This document shows positions 25,693 to 34,067 of a stretch of 48,647 bases of DNA, piece by piece. The notes beneath the pieces are model-generated. The model saw nothing but the letters and a program-made list of their open reading frames with translations. It searched no databases and had not been told where the DNA came from. The DNA is taken from assembly GCA_023135905.1 (NCBI GenBank), contig JAGLSE010000012.1, positions 1 through 48,647 of the forward strand. The letters run 5' to 3'. How positions within the stretch are numbered: position 1 is the stretch's first letter; each line of letters starts with the position of its first letter. The DNA comes from Candidatus Omnitrophota bacterium. GTDB taxonomy: Bacteria > Omnitrophota > Gorgyraeia > Duberdicusellales > 4484-171. The position numbers and the translations under genes are program-made.

Positions 25693-26130
25693 TTACATTT
25701 CGAATAAATCCTCTGACATCTCTTCAAAATTTTTCTGATTTTCTTTAAAGAATTTATTCCAACGTAGTTTATCCCAAACTTCTATTCTGTCAGATACTCC
25801 AATAATAACTATTTCTCTCTTAATCTGTGCGAATTCTTTTAAATACTCCGTAATAGTAATCCTACCTTGAGTATCAATATCTACTTCTGAAGCTCCACTA
25901 AAATATAAACGATTAAAATGTCTGGACTGCTGCTTAGTAAAAGAAAGAGACTTTAATTTATCCTCCAATTTACGCCATGCTTCTTCAGCAAAAAGGAATA
26001 GACACCCATCAAGACCTCTTGTAATATAAAGATTTCTCTCTTTAAGAGTTTTGATTTTCTCTCTGAATTTAGCCGGAAGGATAAATCTATCCTTTTCATC
26101 AATCGTATGTGTATATTCGCCATACCACAT
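25693..26130 (-). CDS. mraZ: Transcriptional regulator MraZ of the dcw cluster
   Basis: The 145-residue protein has two SpoVT/AbrB-like halves. Seen are the start MWYGEYTHTIDEKDRFILPAK (first DxKxR-type motif), TRGLDGCLFLFA, and the second copy GASEVDIDTQGRITI followed by VIIGVSDRIEVWDK, all MraZ hallmarks. MraZ binds GGG-core direct repeats upstream of its own gene and represses the dcw cluster in several bacteria. Such repeats lie just before this start (26130-26154). It is the first gene of the cluster, with a near-consensus promoter upstream. Confidence 0.97.
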   Translation of the reverse strand: MWYGEYTHTIDEKDRFILPAKFREKIKTLKERNLYITRGLDGCLFLFAEEAWRKLEDKLKSLSFTKQQSRHFNRLYFSGASEVDIDTQGRITITEYLKEFAQIKREIVIIGVSDRIEVWDKLRWNKFFKENQKNFEEMSEDLFEM

Positions 26131-26154
26131 TCCACTTCACTCCCTTTTACTCCA
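26130..26154 (-). promoter_or_regulatory. Candidate MraZ operator: three GGA-core boxes at 10-bp spacing
   Basis: On the minus strand the boxes TGGAG (26154-26150), GGGAG (26144-26140) and TGGAA (26134-26130) repeat every 10 bp with 5-bp spacers. This is the same geometry as the TGGGN boxes bound by characterised MraZ proteins. A further TGGGG lies at 26175-26171. The middle box also serves as the ribosome binding site of mraZ. Confidence 0.6.
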
Positions 26155-26161
26155 CTATACA

Positions 26162-26190
26162 AATATATAACCCCACATTGAATTTGTCAA
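26162..26190 (-). promoter_or_regulatory. Sigma-70-type promoter of the dcw cluster
   Basis: On the minus strand TTGACA (26190-26185) is followed by 17 bp and TATATT (26167-26162). The -35 is a perfect consensus and the spacing is optimal. Transcription would start near 26155, right at the candidate MraZ boxes. Confidence 0.8.
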
Positions 26191-26235
26191 GATATTTTAT
26201 TAAACAAATTAGTGCGACACTATAAGTTGTGGTTA

Positions 26236-27192
26236 TTAAAGAGGTAGAGTGCTATATTTAGAAATGATGTGATTCACATCTTGAGCGATAGCGGATTTCA
26301 ATCTATCCAATGTTTTGAAATTATGTTCGTTTCTTATTCTATCAATAAAAAATATTTTTACAATTTTGCCCAAAATATTTATTTTAAAATCTATTATATG
26401 AACTTCTAAAAGGACTTCTCCAAAATTTACTAATGTAGGTCTGCTGCCTATATTGACGGCAGCTAAATATTTTTTTTTACCTACAACAACATATGCTGAA
26501 TAAACACCCACAGATGGTAAAATATAATGAGAAGGTGCTATATTCGCGGTTGGAAACCCTAACTTAGAACCCACGCCTTTACCTTTAATCACTTTTCCTT
26601 TTAAAATAAAATTTCGGCTTAAATTAATTCTAGTTTCTTTTAAATTTCCTTCTTTGATAAGACCTCGAATCATTGAACTGCTTATAACTTTTTTATTTTT
26701 AGTTTTTTTCTTTAAAACTCTTACCGTAAAATTATATTTTTTAGAAAGTTTTTTTAAAAATTTAACATCGCCCTTACCTTCATATCCAAACCGAAAATCT
26801 TCCCCAATAATAATTTTCTTTATATCAAAATATTTAAAAATATGATCAATAAAATCAAGAGCAGATAATTCAAGAAGATGTTTATTGGTCTTCAAAAACC
26901 AAAGATAATCAATTCCTATTAGTTTTATAAATTCTTTTTTCTGTTCAAAATCTGTTATATAACCACGGAAACATTTGCGAGGATGACGACCTGTATAAGT
27001 TAGATTCTCATACAAAAATTGTTGAGGTAAAATATCAAAAGTTATAGCTAATGAAGCTAAAGTTTTTTCCTCTGATTCTTCTTTCACTTTTTTAAGAATA
27101 AACTGATGCCCTAGATGTATGCCGTCAAAAACACCTATAGTTGCTATACACTTTATTCTTTTAGAGGGTAATCTTTCGTAAACAACCTTCAT
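26236..27192 (-). CDS. ribF: Bifunctional riboflavin kinase/FAD synthetase
   Basis: The 318-residue enzyme makes FMN and then FAD. The N-terminal nucleotidyltransferase domain shows ATIGVFDGIHLGHQFIL (with the HxGH-type motif), FDILP, IIGEDFRFGYEGKGD and SSSMIRGLIKEG. The C-terminal kinase domain starts at GKVIKGKGVGSKLGFPTANI and ends with FIDRIRNEHNFKTLDRLKSAI. The start lies 32 bp within truB. It is the last gene of the rbfA-nrnA-truB-ribF unit. Confidence 0.96.
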   Translation of the reverse strand: MKVVYERLPSKRIKCIATIGVFDGIHLGHQFILKKVKEESEEKTLASLAITFDILPQQFLYENLTYTGRHPRKCFRGYITDFEQKKEFIKLIGIDYLWFLKTNKHLLELSALDFIDHIFKYFDIKKIIIGEDFRFGYEGKGDVKFLKKLSKKYNFTVRVLKKKTKNKKVISSSMIRGLIKEGNLKETRINLSRNFILKGKVIKGKGVGSKLGFPTANIAPSHYILPSVGVYSAYVVVGKKKYLAAVNIGSRPTLVNFGEVLLEVHIIDFKINILGKIVKIFFIDRIRNEHNFKTLDRLKSAIAQDVNHIISKYSTLPL

Positions 27193-27832
27193 TTATATCT
27201 TTTAATTCCACAGCATCTTTCAATTTATAAGGTCCTATACTTTGACGCAAAATCTTAACCATATGGGCTCCGCATCCAAGAGTTTCACCAATGTCTTCAG
27301 CAAGTTTTCTCACATATGTACCCTTTGAACAATGCACACAAAACTCAATAAACGGTAAATCATACTTTTCTATTTTTAAAGAATAAATTTTTATATCTCG
27401 AGGTTCCCTTTCAACAGTTATACCTCGTCTAGCTAATTCATATAGCCTTTTACCCTTAACTCTTAAAGCACTTACCATAGGAGGTATCTGCTTTATATCT
27501 CCTAGAAAACGTGTAAAAGCTTCTTCAATTGTCTTAATCTCAATATGAATGTATTCACTTTTTTTTAAAACTTCACCCTGAGAATCACCTGTCGAAGTTA
27601 CTTCTCCTAATTTTAATATACCCATATACTCTTTATCAAAATTAGCAAACTTAGAGAATTTCTTTGTATATGTTCCTACAAGCATAATTAACAATCCTTC
27701 GGCAAGCGGATCCAATGTCCCTGAATGTCCAACTTTTCTAATATTAAGTCTTTTACGGACAACATCCACTACATCATGAGATGTAACTCCTCTAGGTTTA
27801 TTAACAAAAATTAAGCCGTCATATTTACTCAT
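27161..27832 (-). CDS. truB: tRNA pseudouridine-55 synthase
   Basis: The 223-residue enzyme makes pseudouridine 55 in the T-loop of tRNAs. It has FVNKPRGVTSHDVV, the catalytic-Asp motif VGHSGTLDPLAEGLL, KEYMGILKLGEVTSTGDSQGE, IPPMVSALRVKGKRLYELARRG and CSKGTYVRKLAEDIGE. It is shorter than the E. coli type (about 310) because the C-terminal PUA-like part is missing, as in many bacteria. It overlaps ribF by 32 bp. A repeat-containing gap separates it from nrnA. Confidence 0.96.
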   Translation of the reverse strand: MSKYDGLIFVNKPRGVTSHDVVDVVRKRLNIRKVGHSGTLDPLAEGLLIMLVGTYTKKFSKFANFDKEYMGILKLGEVTSTGDSQGEVLKKSEYIHIEIKTIEEAFTRFLGDIKQIPPMVSALRVKGKRLYELARRGITVEREPRDIKIYSLKIEKYDLPFIEFCVHCSKGTYVRKLAEDIGETLGCGAHMVKILRQSIGPYKLKDAVELKDINEGCLRKITL

Positions 27833-27880
27833 ATTTGTTATCTTTTCTTCTTTTTTTTATCTTATAATGTTTTTATTACA

Positions 27881-27912
27881 GGTGCAAAATATTGCGTCCC
27901 TACAATATTTTA
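27881..27912 (+). repeat. Interspersed palindromic element, copy B
   Basis: The sequence GGTGCAAAATATTGCGTCCC then TACAATATTTTA matches the copy at 38066-38105, with GTGC replacing GCGC in the arms. It overlaps the 3' end of the nrnA-like gene, so the element supplies the TAG stop (27902-27900) and the last codons. Confidence 0.7.
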
Positions 27913-28871
27913 TTTTTATATGTATTAGTATTTTTCTTTATATAAGCGATTACTTTTTTTTCAACAATATTCAAACTTCCTTTGATTGTTACGCCGCTTG
28001 CCTTTTTATGGCCGCCTCCACCAAAAAACTTAGCAACCTTATTAACATCAACATCTAAGGTTGAGCGTAAATTTATTCTAACCTTATTATTACTTACTTC
28101 TTTAAAAAGAAGAAGTACTTCTACATCTTTGACTAATCTCATAGTTGAAAATATTACTTCAGTTAGGTCATAATCTCTCTCAGCCCAATTAGCCAGAACT
28201 GCCCAACATATTTTTTTCTTAGAATCGAACTTTAAAAAAGATATAGTTTTACCGATAAAAATCAAATCTAAAGGTGTACAAGTACTATGCATTTTCTCAT
28301 AAACTATACTTGGATTAATCTTATATTCCATCAAATGTGAAACTATCTTATGAGTATCCCCTGTGGTATTATCATAAGTAAAATTACCTGTATCCGTTGA
28401 AATACCCGTATATAAACAAAGAGCTATATTTTTATTCATTATCCCCAATTTTTCAAATAAATCATAAATTATCTGGGATGTCGAACTTATAGCAGGTTTT
28501 ACCCAATTTATATCTCCAAAATAAACATTACTTATATGATGGTCAATATTTATAACATAATCAGCATTATCTATCATTTCTTTAGACTTTCCGGCACGAT
28601 GAGAATCTGTACAGTCTAATACAATCGCGACATCATATTTCCTTTTATCAACTTTATTTTTTATAACATTAAATTTGGGTAAAAAACTATAAGTTTGAAC
28701 CGGAATTTCATTATTAACGATTATTACGTTCTTATTAAGTATTTTTAAAAGAATATAAATAGCTAATTCAGAGCCTAAGGAATCACCATCACCATGTATA
28801 TGTGAAGTTATAAAAAAACTTTTAGAACTTTTTATTTTATCTATTATTTCATTAAGAACTTTATCTTTCAT
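27900..28871 (-). CDS. nrnA: DHH-family phosphoesterase, NrnA-like oligoribonuclease/pAp phosphatase
   Basis: The 323-residue enzyme has the DHH superfamily motifs HIHGDGDSLGSELAIY near residue 24, VLDCTDSHRAG near 90, INIDHHISNVYFGDINWV near 108, and STDTGNFTYDNTT near 165. The C-terminal DHHA1 domain closes with FFGGGGHKKASGVTIKG. NrnA degrades nanoRNA and dephosphorylates pAp in the cytoplasm. It lies 12 bp after rbfA, the common bacterial order. The last residues (NTYKNKIL) are encoded in a palindromic repeat element, so the C-terminus may be strain-specific. Confidence 0.93.
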   Translation of the reverse strand: MKDKVLNEIIDKIKSSKSFFITSHIHGDGDSLGSELAIYILLKILNKNVIIVNNEIPVQTYSFLPKFNVIKNKVDKRKYDVAIVLDCTDSHRAGKSKEMIDNADYVINIDHHISNVYFGDINWVKPAISSTSQIIYDLFEKLGIMNKNIALCLYTGISTDTGNFTYDNTTGDTHKIVSHLMEYKINPSIVYEKMHSTCTPLDLIFIGKTISFLKFDSKKKICWAVLANWAERDYDLTEVIFSTMRLVKDVEVLLLFKEVSNNKVRINLRSTLDVDVNKVAKFFGGGGHKKASGVTIKGSLNIVEKKVIAYIKKNTNTYKNKIL

Positions 28872-28883
28872 ATAGGCTATTTT

Positions 28884-29261
28884 TTACTCTGATTCTTTTA
28901 TTGTTTCTCCGCTATCCCATTGGCCGCTATTTTTAACATCTTCTATTTTCTTGAATATATCTACACTATACTTCATTGAATCATCTTTTATAAAAATCAG
29001 ATGAGGAGTTTTTTTAAGCCTTATTTTTTTTCCTAAAGTCCCTTGGATAAATCCTTTCATTAAATTTAAGCTTCTTTGAACTTTTTCATATTTATTTTCA
29101 TCTAAAACACTGAAATAAACTTTACTTTCCTGTAAATCATTGGTAGTAATAACCTTTGTTATAGATAAAAGAGATATGTCTGGATCATCAACCTCCCTTA
29201 AGAATATCTCCATAATCTTCTTTCTCAACTCACTATTTATTCTTTCCATTCTTAATGACAT
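28884..29261 (-). CDS. rbfA: Ribosome-binding factor A
   Basis: The 125-residue KH-like protein helps mature the 30S subunit. The family pattern is clear: RMERINSELRKKIMEIFLREVDDP near residue 4, LLSITKVITTNDLQESKVYFSVL, and KTPHLIFIKDDSMKYSVDIFKKIED, where RxxPxLxFxxDxS is the RbfA signature. An AAGGAG ribosome binding site precedes the ATG at 29261. It is the first gene of the rbfA-nrnA-truB-ribF operon, with a strong promoter about 80 bp upstream. Confidence 0.95.
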   Translation of the reverse strand: MSLRMERINSELRKKIMEIFLREVDDPDISLLSITKVITTNDLQESKVYFSVLDENKYEKVQRSLNLMKGFIQGTLGKKIRLKKTPHLIFIKDDSMKYSVDIFKKIEDVKNSGQWDSGETIKESE

Positions 29262-29343
29262 TTTAAAACTCCTTTTTAAAAATTATAAGATTTTCAATTA
29301 TTGCTAAAATTTCTAATATTATAAAGTATCTTGCAACTTTTTA

Positions 29344-29372
29344 ATTATAATCTAAAACTATACAATTATCAA
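29344..29372 (-). promoter_or_regulatory. Sigma-70-type promoter of the rbfA operon
   Basis: On the minus strand TTGATA (29372-29367), a 17-bp spacer and TATAAT (29349-29344) form a near-perfect promoter. Transcription would start near 29337, giving a leader of about 75 bases before rbfA. Confidence 0.75.
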
Positions 29373-29406
29373 TGGGTTTAGCTTATTTTATATAAACAAA
29401 TCATTT

Positions 29407-30687
29407 TTAAGGATTTAACTCCTCGGCCAACCTATCTAATATTCTCTGGGCATAATTTAATTCTTCTTCTTTAGTTTTAAACCTTTTATCTATTTTCATA
29501 TAAAGAAGTTTTTTAAAAATTTTACTATAGGCTGTTAAGGGTTTAAACCCTAATCTTTTAAGATCTTTTCCATTTGTTTTCAACTTTATATCTGCCAATT
29601 CATTTAAATAAAATTTAATATTTTTCTTTACTTCTTTTCCATAATAAGCATAAAAAAACAATAAACTTTCCCGGCTATAAAAATTTAAGGTTTTGTAAAT
29701 AATATGAGGTGTTTTATAATTAGCCAGCTTTTTGATAGATGTAAGCCCTTTTCTTATAGAATAAATAATATCTGAATCTCTTTTTTTAAGCCCTAAGTCC
29801 TGAGTAATTTTTTTTACCTTCTCTAACGAAAGATTACATAAAATACCCGCTAAATATATTAGATATAGTTGTAATACCTTATGGTTCTTTAATTTTCCAT
29901 CATAATAAGTCAATGAATGGTCTATTCTTAAAAAAATCTCTAAATCCTTTTGTTTTAATTCTATTTGACTATTAATAAAATAAAATCCCGCTAAATCATT
30001 AATTCTCTTAATATATTTATATGGATTAATTTCTTTAAGAATAAGAAAAATCTCGTCTCTAATTCTATGATGCCCCACAAATCTCAAAGCTTCTATATTT
30101 AAGGCCGTTTTCATTAACTTAAAAGTTTTATCTTCAAATTTAAAGTTAAATCTTTGCTCAAATCGTATAGCTCTTAATATTCTCGTTGGATCATCTAAAA
30201 AACTTTTTTCATGAAGAATACGTATAAGTTTTTTCTTTAAATCAACCAAACCGTCATACAAGTCAATCAATTTACCATAATCATCTTTATTTAAACTTAT
30301 AGCCATAGCATTTATCGTAAAATCTCTCCGAAAAAGATCCTCAACTATAGATGCCGAACTAACCTTCGGTAAAACTCCATGATGAGAATATGTTTCCGTT
30401 CTAGCAGTGGCAAAATCAATTTTATGTTCATTGAAATTAACAGTAGCTGTCCCAAAAGAATGATGTCTCTGTAATTTTTCGCCAAATACTTCAGATAATT
30501 TGTCAGCAAAAACAATAGCATCACCTTCTACTACAATATCCAAATCAGAAACATTTTTTTCTAAAATCAAATCTCTAACAACCCCTCCCACAAGATAGAC
30601 TTTAAACCCCAAAGAATCGGCTAAAGACGAAGATTCCTTTAAAATATTTAAAAACTCAGACGACAGATTTTTTAATCTGTTTAACAT
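29407..30687 (-). CDS. CCA-adding/poly(A) polymerase-type tRNA nucleotidyltransferase
   Basis: The 426-residue class II nucleotidyltransferase has VYLVGGVVRDLILEKNVSDLDIVVEGDA near residue 29, with the catalytic DxD (DLDIV). RRDFTINAMAISLN and LIRILHEKSFLDDPTRILRAIRFEQRF follow; these are the family's neck and head motifs. Such enzymes build or repair the CCA end of tRNA, or polyadenylate RNA. No C-terminal HD domain is obvious in the mostly helical second half. It follows the Xer recombinase by 21 bp. Sequence does not separate full CCA-adding from A- or CC-adding enzymes. Confidence 0.9.
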   Translation of the reverse strand: MLNRLKNLSSEFLNILKESSSLADSLGFKVYLVGGVVRDLILEKNVSDLDIVVEGDAIVFADKLSEVFGEKLQRHHSFGTATVNFNEHKIDFATARTETYSHHGVLPKVSSASIVEDLFRRDFTINAMAISLNKDDYGKLIDLYDGLVDLKKKLIRILHEKSFLDDPTRILRAIRFEQRFNFKFEDKTFKLMKTALNIEALRFVGHHRIRDEIFLILKEINPYKYIKRINDLAGFYFINSQIELKQKDLEIFLRIDHSLTYYDGKLKNHKVLQLYLIYLAGILCNLSLEKVKKITQDLGLKKRDSDIIYSIRKGLTSIKKLANYKTPHIIYKTLNFYSRESLLFFYAYYGKEVKKNIKFYLNELADIKLKTNGKDLKRLGFKPLTAYSKIFKKLLYMKIDKRFKTKEEELNYAQRILDRLAEELNP

Positions 30688-30708
30688 AATACCTCTAATG
30701 GATTATTC

Positions 30709-31602
30709 TCAATCATTTCTAGCTCTGGGATGAAATTCTTTATGAATATTTCTTAATCTAGTTTCATTTACATGAGTATAAATTTGAGTAGTAGTTATGC
30801 TAGCATGACCTAACATTTCTTGAACACTCCGCAAATCAGCACCTCCCTCTAGAAGATGAGTAGCAAAAGAATGACGTAAAGTATGCGGACTTACTTTTTT
30901 TTTAATACCCGCAAAACGAACTATTTTTTTTATCATTTTCCAAACACTCTGCCTACTCAACCTTCTACCACCTTGCGCTATAAAAACATAAGCACTTACT
31001 TTCTTTCCCAATAATTTATTTCTAGCTTGATTAATATATTTGTCCACAAAGTGTATAGCAGCTTTCCCTAAAGGTACTATTCTCTCCTTTGATCCTTTAC
31101 CTTTACACTTGATAAATCCAATTTCAAGATTTATATCAAAAAGTTTAATCATTACTAATTCTGAAACACGAAGACCAGTAGCATACATAAGTTCTATTAT
31201 AGCCCTATCTCTTATTCCTTGAGGTCTCTTCAAATTTGAAACTTTTAATACCTTAGATACTTCAATTAAAGTCAAATAAACAGGTATTTTTTGTTCTAAC
31301 TTTGGTGTTTCTATAAGATCAGATGGATCAATAGAAGTTATTTTTTCTCTTAATAAAAATTTATGAAAGCTTTTCAAAGTTGATAAATATCTTGCAATGC
31401 TTACCGGAGATATGTCTTTACGTAAATAAAATAAAAAATCAGTTATATTCTTACGAACCACCTTTTTAGGATCATTTATTCCTAAACTCTTTAAATAATA
31501 TTCATACTTGCGTAAATCCCGAGAATACGCGTCAAGAGTATTCGATGATAACCCTTTCTCAACTTTAAGGTAATCATTGAACGTTTCAAAAAAAACTTCC
31601 AT
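30709..31602 (-). CDS. xerD: Tyrosine recombinase XerC/XerD
   Basis: The 297-residue site-specific recombinase resolves chromosome dimers at dif during division. The N-terminal SAM-like core-binding domain is typical (FNDYLKVEKGLSSNTLDAYSRDL). The catalytic set is present: Arg in YATGLRVSELV, Lys in CKGKGSKERIVPLG, HTLRHSFATHLLEGGADL, LGHASITTTQIYTH with the nucleophilic Tyr. Length and the XerD-style N-terminus favour XerD, but XerC cannot be excluded without a second paralogue. No integrase neighbours, so a chromosomal rather than mobile function is likely. Confidence 0.93.
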   Translation of the reverse strand: MEVFFETFNDYLKVEKGLSSNTLDAYSRDLRKYEYYLKSLGINDPKKVVRKNITDFLFYLRKDISPVSIARYLSTLKSFHKFLLREKITSIDPSDLIETPKLEQKIPVYLTLIEVSKVLKVSNLKRPQGIRDRAIIELMYATGLRVSELVMIKLFDINLEIGFIKCKGKGSKERIVPLGKAAIHFVDKYINQARNKLLGKKVSAYVFIAQGGRRLSRQSVWKMIKKIVRFAGIKKKVSPHTLRHSFATHLLEGGADLRSVQEMLGHASITTTQIYTHVNETRLRNIHKEFHPRARND

Positions 31603-31609
31603 ATTATAA

Positions 31610-32227
31610 TTATTGTAAAAACGGATTAAACTCTACTTCTCTGCCGATAGTAGAAAAAGGTCCATGACCAGGATAAACAATGGTATCTGATGGTAATACC
31701 AAAAGTTTTTCTTTTATGGAATTAATCAAGGTAATTTCTGAACCATAAGTAAAATCTGTTCTTCCTATAGAATCATAGAACAAGGCATCTCCACTAAAAA
31801 GCCATTTATTAACCTTTAAAGATATTGAACCTGGACTATGGCCTGGAGTGTGGATTACTTCTATAGGTTGTTTCCCTAAGTATAATATATCGTTATCCCG
31901 ACAAATCTCAGGGGACATTTCTATTATTAACGGTGCGGAAAAATACAATGACCCATTCAGACTAGGATCCTTAAGAAATTCAACTTCTTTTTCATGTATA
32001 TAGTATGGCACCGAATAGCTAGACAAACCACTAATATGATCAAAATGTGAGTGAGTTAAAAAAATAAATTTTATTTTTAATCCTTTTTCTTTTATAAACT
32101 CGTCTATCTTTTCAGTAGGTGCAGTAACGTCGATCAAAAACCCTTCATTAGAATTAGCATCAAAAACAATATAACAATTATTTGAAAGAGGACCTAATAT
32201 GAAACTTTTTAAACCTAAATTAGCCAT
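31610..32227 (-). CDS. MBL-fold metallo-hydrolase (glyoxalase II-like)
   Basis: The 205-residue protein is a metallo-beta-lactamase-fold hydrolase. It has the dinuclear zinc motif FLTHSHFDHISG (HxHxDH), a further ligand in VIHTPGHSPGSISL, FSGDALFYDSIGRTDF, and VYPGHGPFSTIGRE at the end. This pattern is that of the YcbL/glyoxalase-II-like group, small thioester hydrolases of broad substrate range. It overlaps the upstream lipoprotein gene by 13 bp and precedes the Xer gene by 7 bp. The substrate cannot be told. Confidence 0.9.
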   Translation of the reverse strand: MANLGLKSFILGPLSNNCYIVFDANSNEGFLIDVTAPTEKIDEFIKEKGLKIKFIFLTHSHFDHISGLSSYSVPYYIHEKEVEFLKDPSLNGSLYFSAPLIIEMSPEICRDNDILYLGKQPIEVIHTPGHSPGSISLKVNKWLFSGDALFYDSIGRTDFTYGSEITLINSIKEKLLVLPSDTIVYPGHGPFSTIGREVEFNPFLQ

Positions 32228-32697
32228 TTCTTAACATCTACCCAATTAAATTTTCTTTCAACTTGACTTTTAATACTCCGTATTTTTAATAACAAAAAAT
32301 TTTTTTTATTTTGAGTAAAATTAGAACTATGTTCTATATCCTTTTTAAGTTCTAAAAATTCCTCATAAATGGAATAAATTTCATTTTTACCTTCTGTATT
32401 TAAAAATGTCATCGCCCTTTCTAAATTATTTGCAACCTCATTGGCGGCTAATTTCTGTCTTTTAGGGCTAATATCTTTTTCAACAGCTTTAACTAATTCC
32501 TCAAACCAACCCTTAAGATACAAATAATAATAAAGATATTCCCCCTCAACCGGTTGTGTAGAATAATCTTTTAAATCTATATACACTGTCGGTTCTTTCT
32601 GGTATTTCTTCTTCCGTATAAATTTCTTACGAAGACCATAACATCCAGAACTAATAAAAATCATTATAGCTATAAATAAATAAATTATTTTTTCCAT
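32215..32697 (-). CDS. Predicted lipoprotein, unknown function
   Basis: The 160-residue product has a signal peptide with a lipobox (IFISSGC, Cys near residue 19), so it is probably a lipid-anchored envelope protein. The rest is mostly charged and helical, rich in Lys and Glu, with no motif I recognise. A TATAAT sits just 6 bases upstream of the ATG at 32697 (minus strand), which would give an almost leaderless mRNA if used; the -35 region is poor. It overlaps the MBL hydrolase gene by 13 bp. Confidence 0.7.
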   Translation of the reverse strand: MEKIIYLFIAIMIFISSGCYGLRKKFIRKKKYQKEPTVYIDLKDYSTQPVEGEYLYYYLYLKGWFEELVKAVEKDISPKRQKLAANEVANNLERAMTFLNTEGKNEIYSIYEEFLELKKDIEHSSNFTQNKKNFLLLKIRSIKSQVERKFNWVDVKKWLI

Positions 32698-32820
32698 TGA
32701 TAAATTATATCACAGTAGTTATAAAAATCTACATATAACATCTATTGTATTGTATTCATAGTTATATATCCCTTATGTTATATAAATACTCATTTAGGGT
32801 CTTATGTCTTTATAGTAAAT

Positions 32821-33576
32821 TTATTTATATTTGACTTTCGATAAATATAAACCTCCTCCAGGTGCGGGATTATTGCAATGTTTAATCTTTTTATCCAGTA
32901 TAAGATTAACATCCTGTAATTTTACCTTACCTAACCCTATACTTACTAAAAAAGATACTATATTCCGTACCATATTTCTCAAAAATCCATTTGCTTCTAT
33001 ATCGATATAAATAAAGGTTCCCCTTTTCTTTATACATATATATTTTACCGTTCTTATACAATGTTTATATTTTCTAGGCTCTTTAGCAAACAATGAGAAA
33101 TCTCTTTCACCTTCTAATAACTTTGAAACTTTTTTCATTTTATTTATATCCAAAGACCCACTTACATACCAAGAAAAATCGCTCAAAAAAACAGAAGGCT
33201 GTTTTTGGTTAAGAATAATATATCGATAAATCTTAGATTTAGCAGAAAATCTAGCATGAAATTCCAAGGGAACTTTTTTTATCTGTTTTATCCGTATATC
33301 TTGAGGTAAAAATGAATTTAAAGCAATTTTAATATTATTAATCGGTATTTTCGTTTTTACTTTAAAATTTAGTACTTGCCCTTTAGCGTGAACAGATTTA
33401 TCCGTTCTTCCAGAACAATTAAGTCTTATCTCTTGGTTAAAAAGTCTCTTCAAAGAATCCTCTATAACTCCCTGAATAGAAATTTCTTTTGCTATTTTTT
33501 TATTCTGAATTTGAAATCCAAAATATTTTGTTCCCAAATATTCGATTTCTAAAAATAAATTAATTTCTTTATGCAT
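32821..33576 (-). CDS. truA: tRNA pseudouridine synthase TruA
   Basis: The 251-residue enzyme modifies U38-U40 in the anticodon arm. Seen are LEYLGTKYFGFQIQ, the catalytic Asp region NCSGRTDKSVHAKGQVLNF (GRTDxxVHA is diagnostic), PLEFHARFSAKSKIYRYII, DFSLFAKE and ANGFLRNMVRNIVSFLVSIG, ending with APGGGLYLSKVKYK. Length is normal. It is followed by a 123-bp gap and the lipoprotein gene. Confidence 0.97.
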   Translation of the reverse strand: MHKEINLFLEIEYLGTKYFGFQIQNKKIAKEISIQGVIEDSLKRLFNQEIRLNCSGRTDKSVHAKGQVLNFKVKTKIPINNIKIALNSFLPQDIRIKQIKKVPLEFHARFSAKSKIYRYIILNQKQPSVFLSDFSWYVSGSLDINKMKKVSKLLEGERDFSLFAKEPRKYKHCIRTVKYICIKKRGTFIYIDIEANGFLRNMVRNIVSFLVSIGLGKVKLQDVNLILDKKIKHCNNPAPGGGLYLSKVKYK

Positions 33577-33608
33577 AATTTTTAATAATTATATATTTGA
33601 TTAAGCGG

Positions 33609-33629
33609 TGACAGATTTTAGGTCTGTCA
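33609..33629. repeat. Hairpin TGACAGA-N7-TCTGTCA upstream of truA
   Basis: Perfect 7-bp arms flank a TTTTAGG spacer. It lies about 33 bp before the truA start and after the zinc-ribbon gene. Without a T-run it is more likely a palindromic repeat or leader hairpin than a terminator. Confidence 0.4.
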
Positions 33630-33681
33630 GCTATTAATTAATTTATAAAAATTATAAACATCTCTTTTTTATGTCTTTATT

Positions 33682-34032
33682 TTATAATTTATCAATACGC
33701 GGTTTACAATAAAATAAAGGTAAATGATAACTTAGATAACCATAATATAAGAGACCCAGTCCTACTAAAAAAGCTATTAGTTTTAAATTAGTAATATTAT
33801 TTTCAATAATTAAAGCTGCTAAATAAAACATTAATAACAATGACAACGCTAAATGTATTCCATATAATATGGAATATCCTGGAAACATCAACTTTCCGTT
33901 GCAACGGTTGCATCTGAACCTATTATTGAATATCAGCGACTTTTTAAATCTAAATAAAAAAGGATTATACTTTTTTTTACATCGAGGACATCTCATCCAT
34001 CTAATCTTCTTAAGTTTTTCCTTTCTACTCAT
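33682..34032 (-). CDS. Zinc-ribbon membrane protein, unknown function
   Basis: The roughly 116-residue product begins with a basic segment and a double CxxC zinc ribbon (RCPRCKKKY and RCNRCNGK, about 17 residues apart). Two membrane helices follow (IHLALSLLLMFYLAALII and LIAFLVGLGLLYYGYL). The zinc ribbon would be cytoplasmic and attached to the membrane. I prefer ATG at 34032 to the TTG at 34041. No named family is recognised. Confidence 0.7.
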   Translation of the reverse strand: MSRKEKLKKIRWMRCPRCKKKYNPFLFRFKKSLIFNNRFRCNRCNGKLMFPGYSILYGIHLALSLLLMFYLAALIIENNITNLKLIAFLVGLGLLYYGYLSYHLPLFYCKPRIDKL

Positions 34033-34067
34033 GTAAACCAAAATTATCCATAGCCTGATGGGTAAAA

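Noticed and set aside
33609-33629. Terminator of the zinc-ribbon gene
   Set aside because: A hairpin is present but no T-run follows in the direction of transcription.
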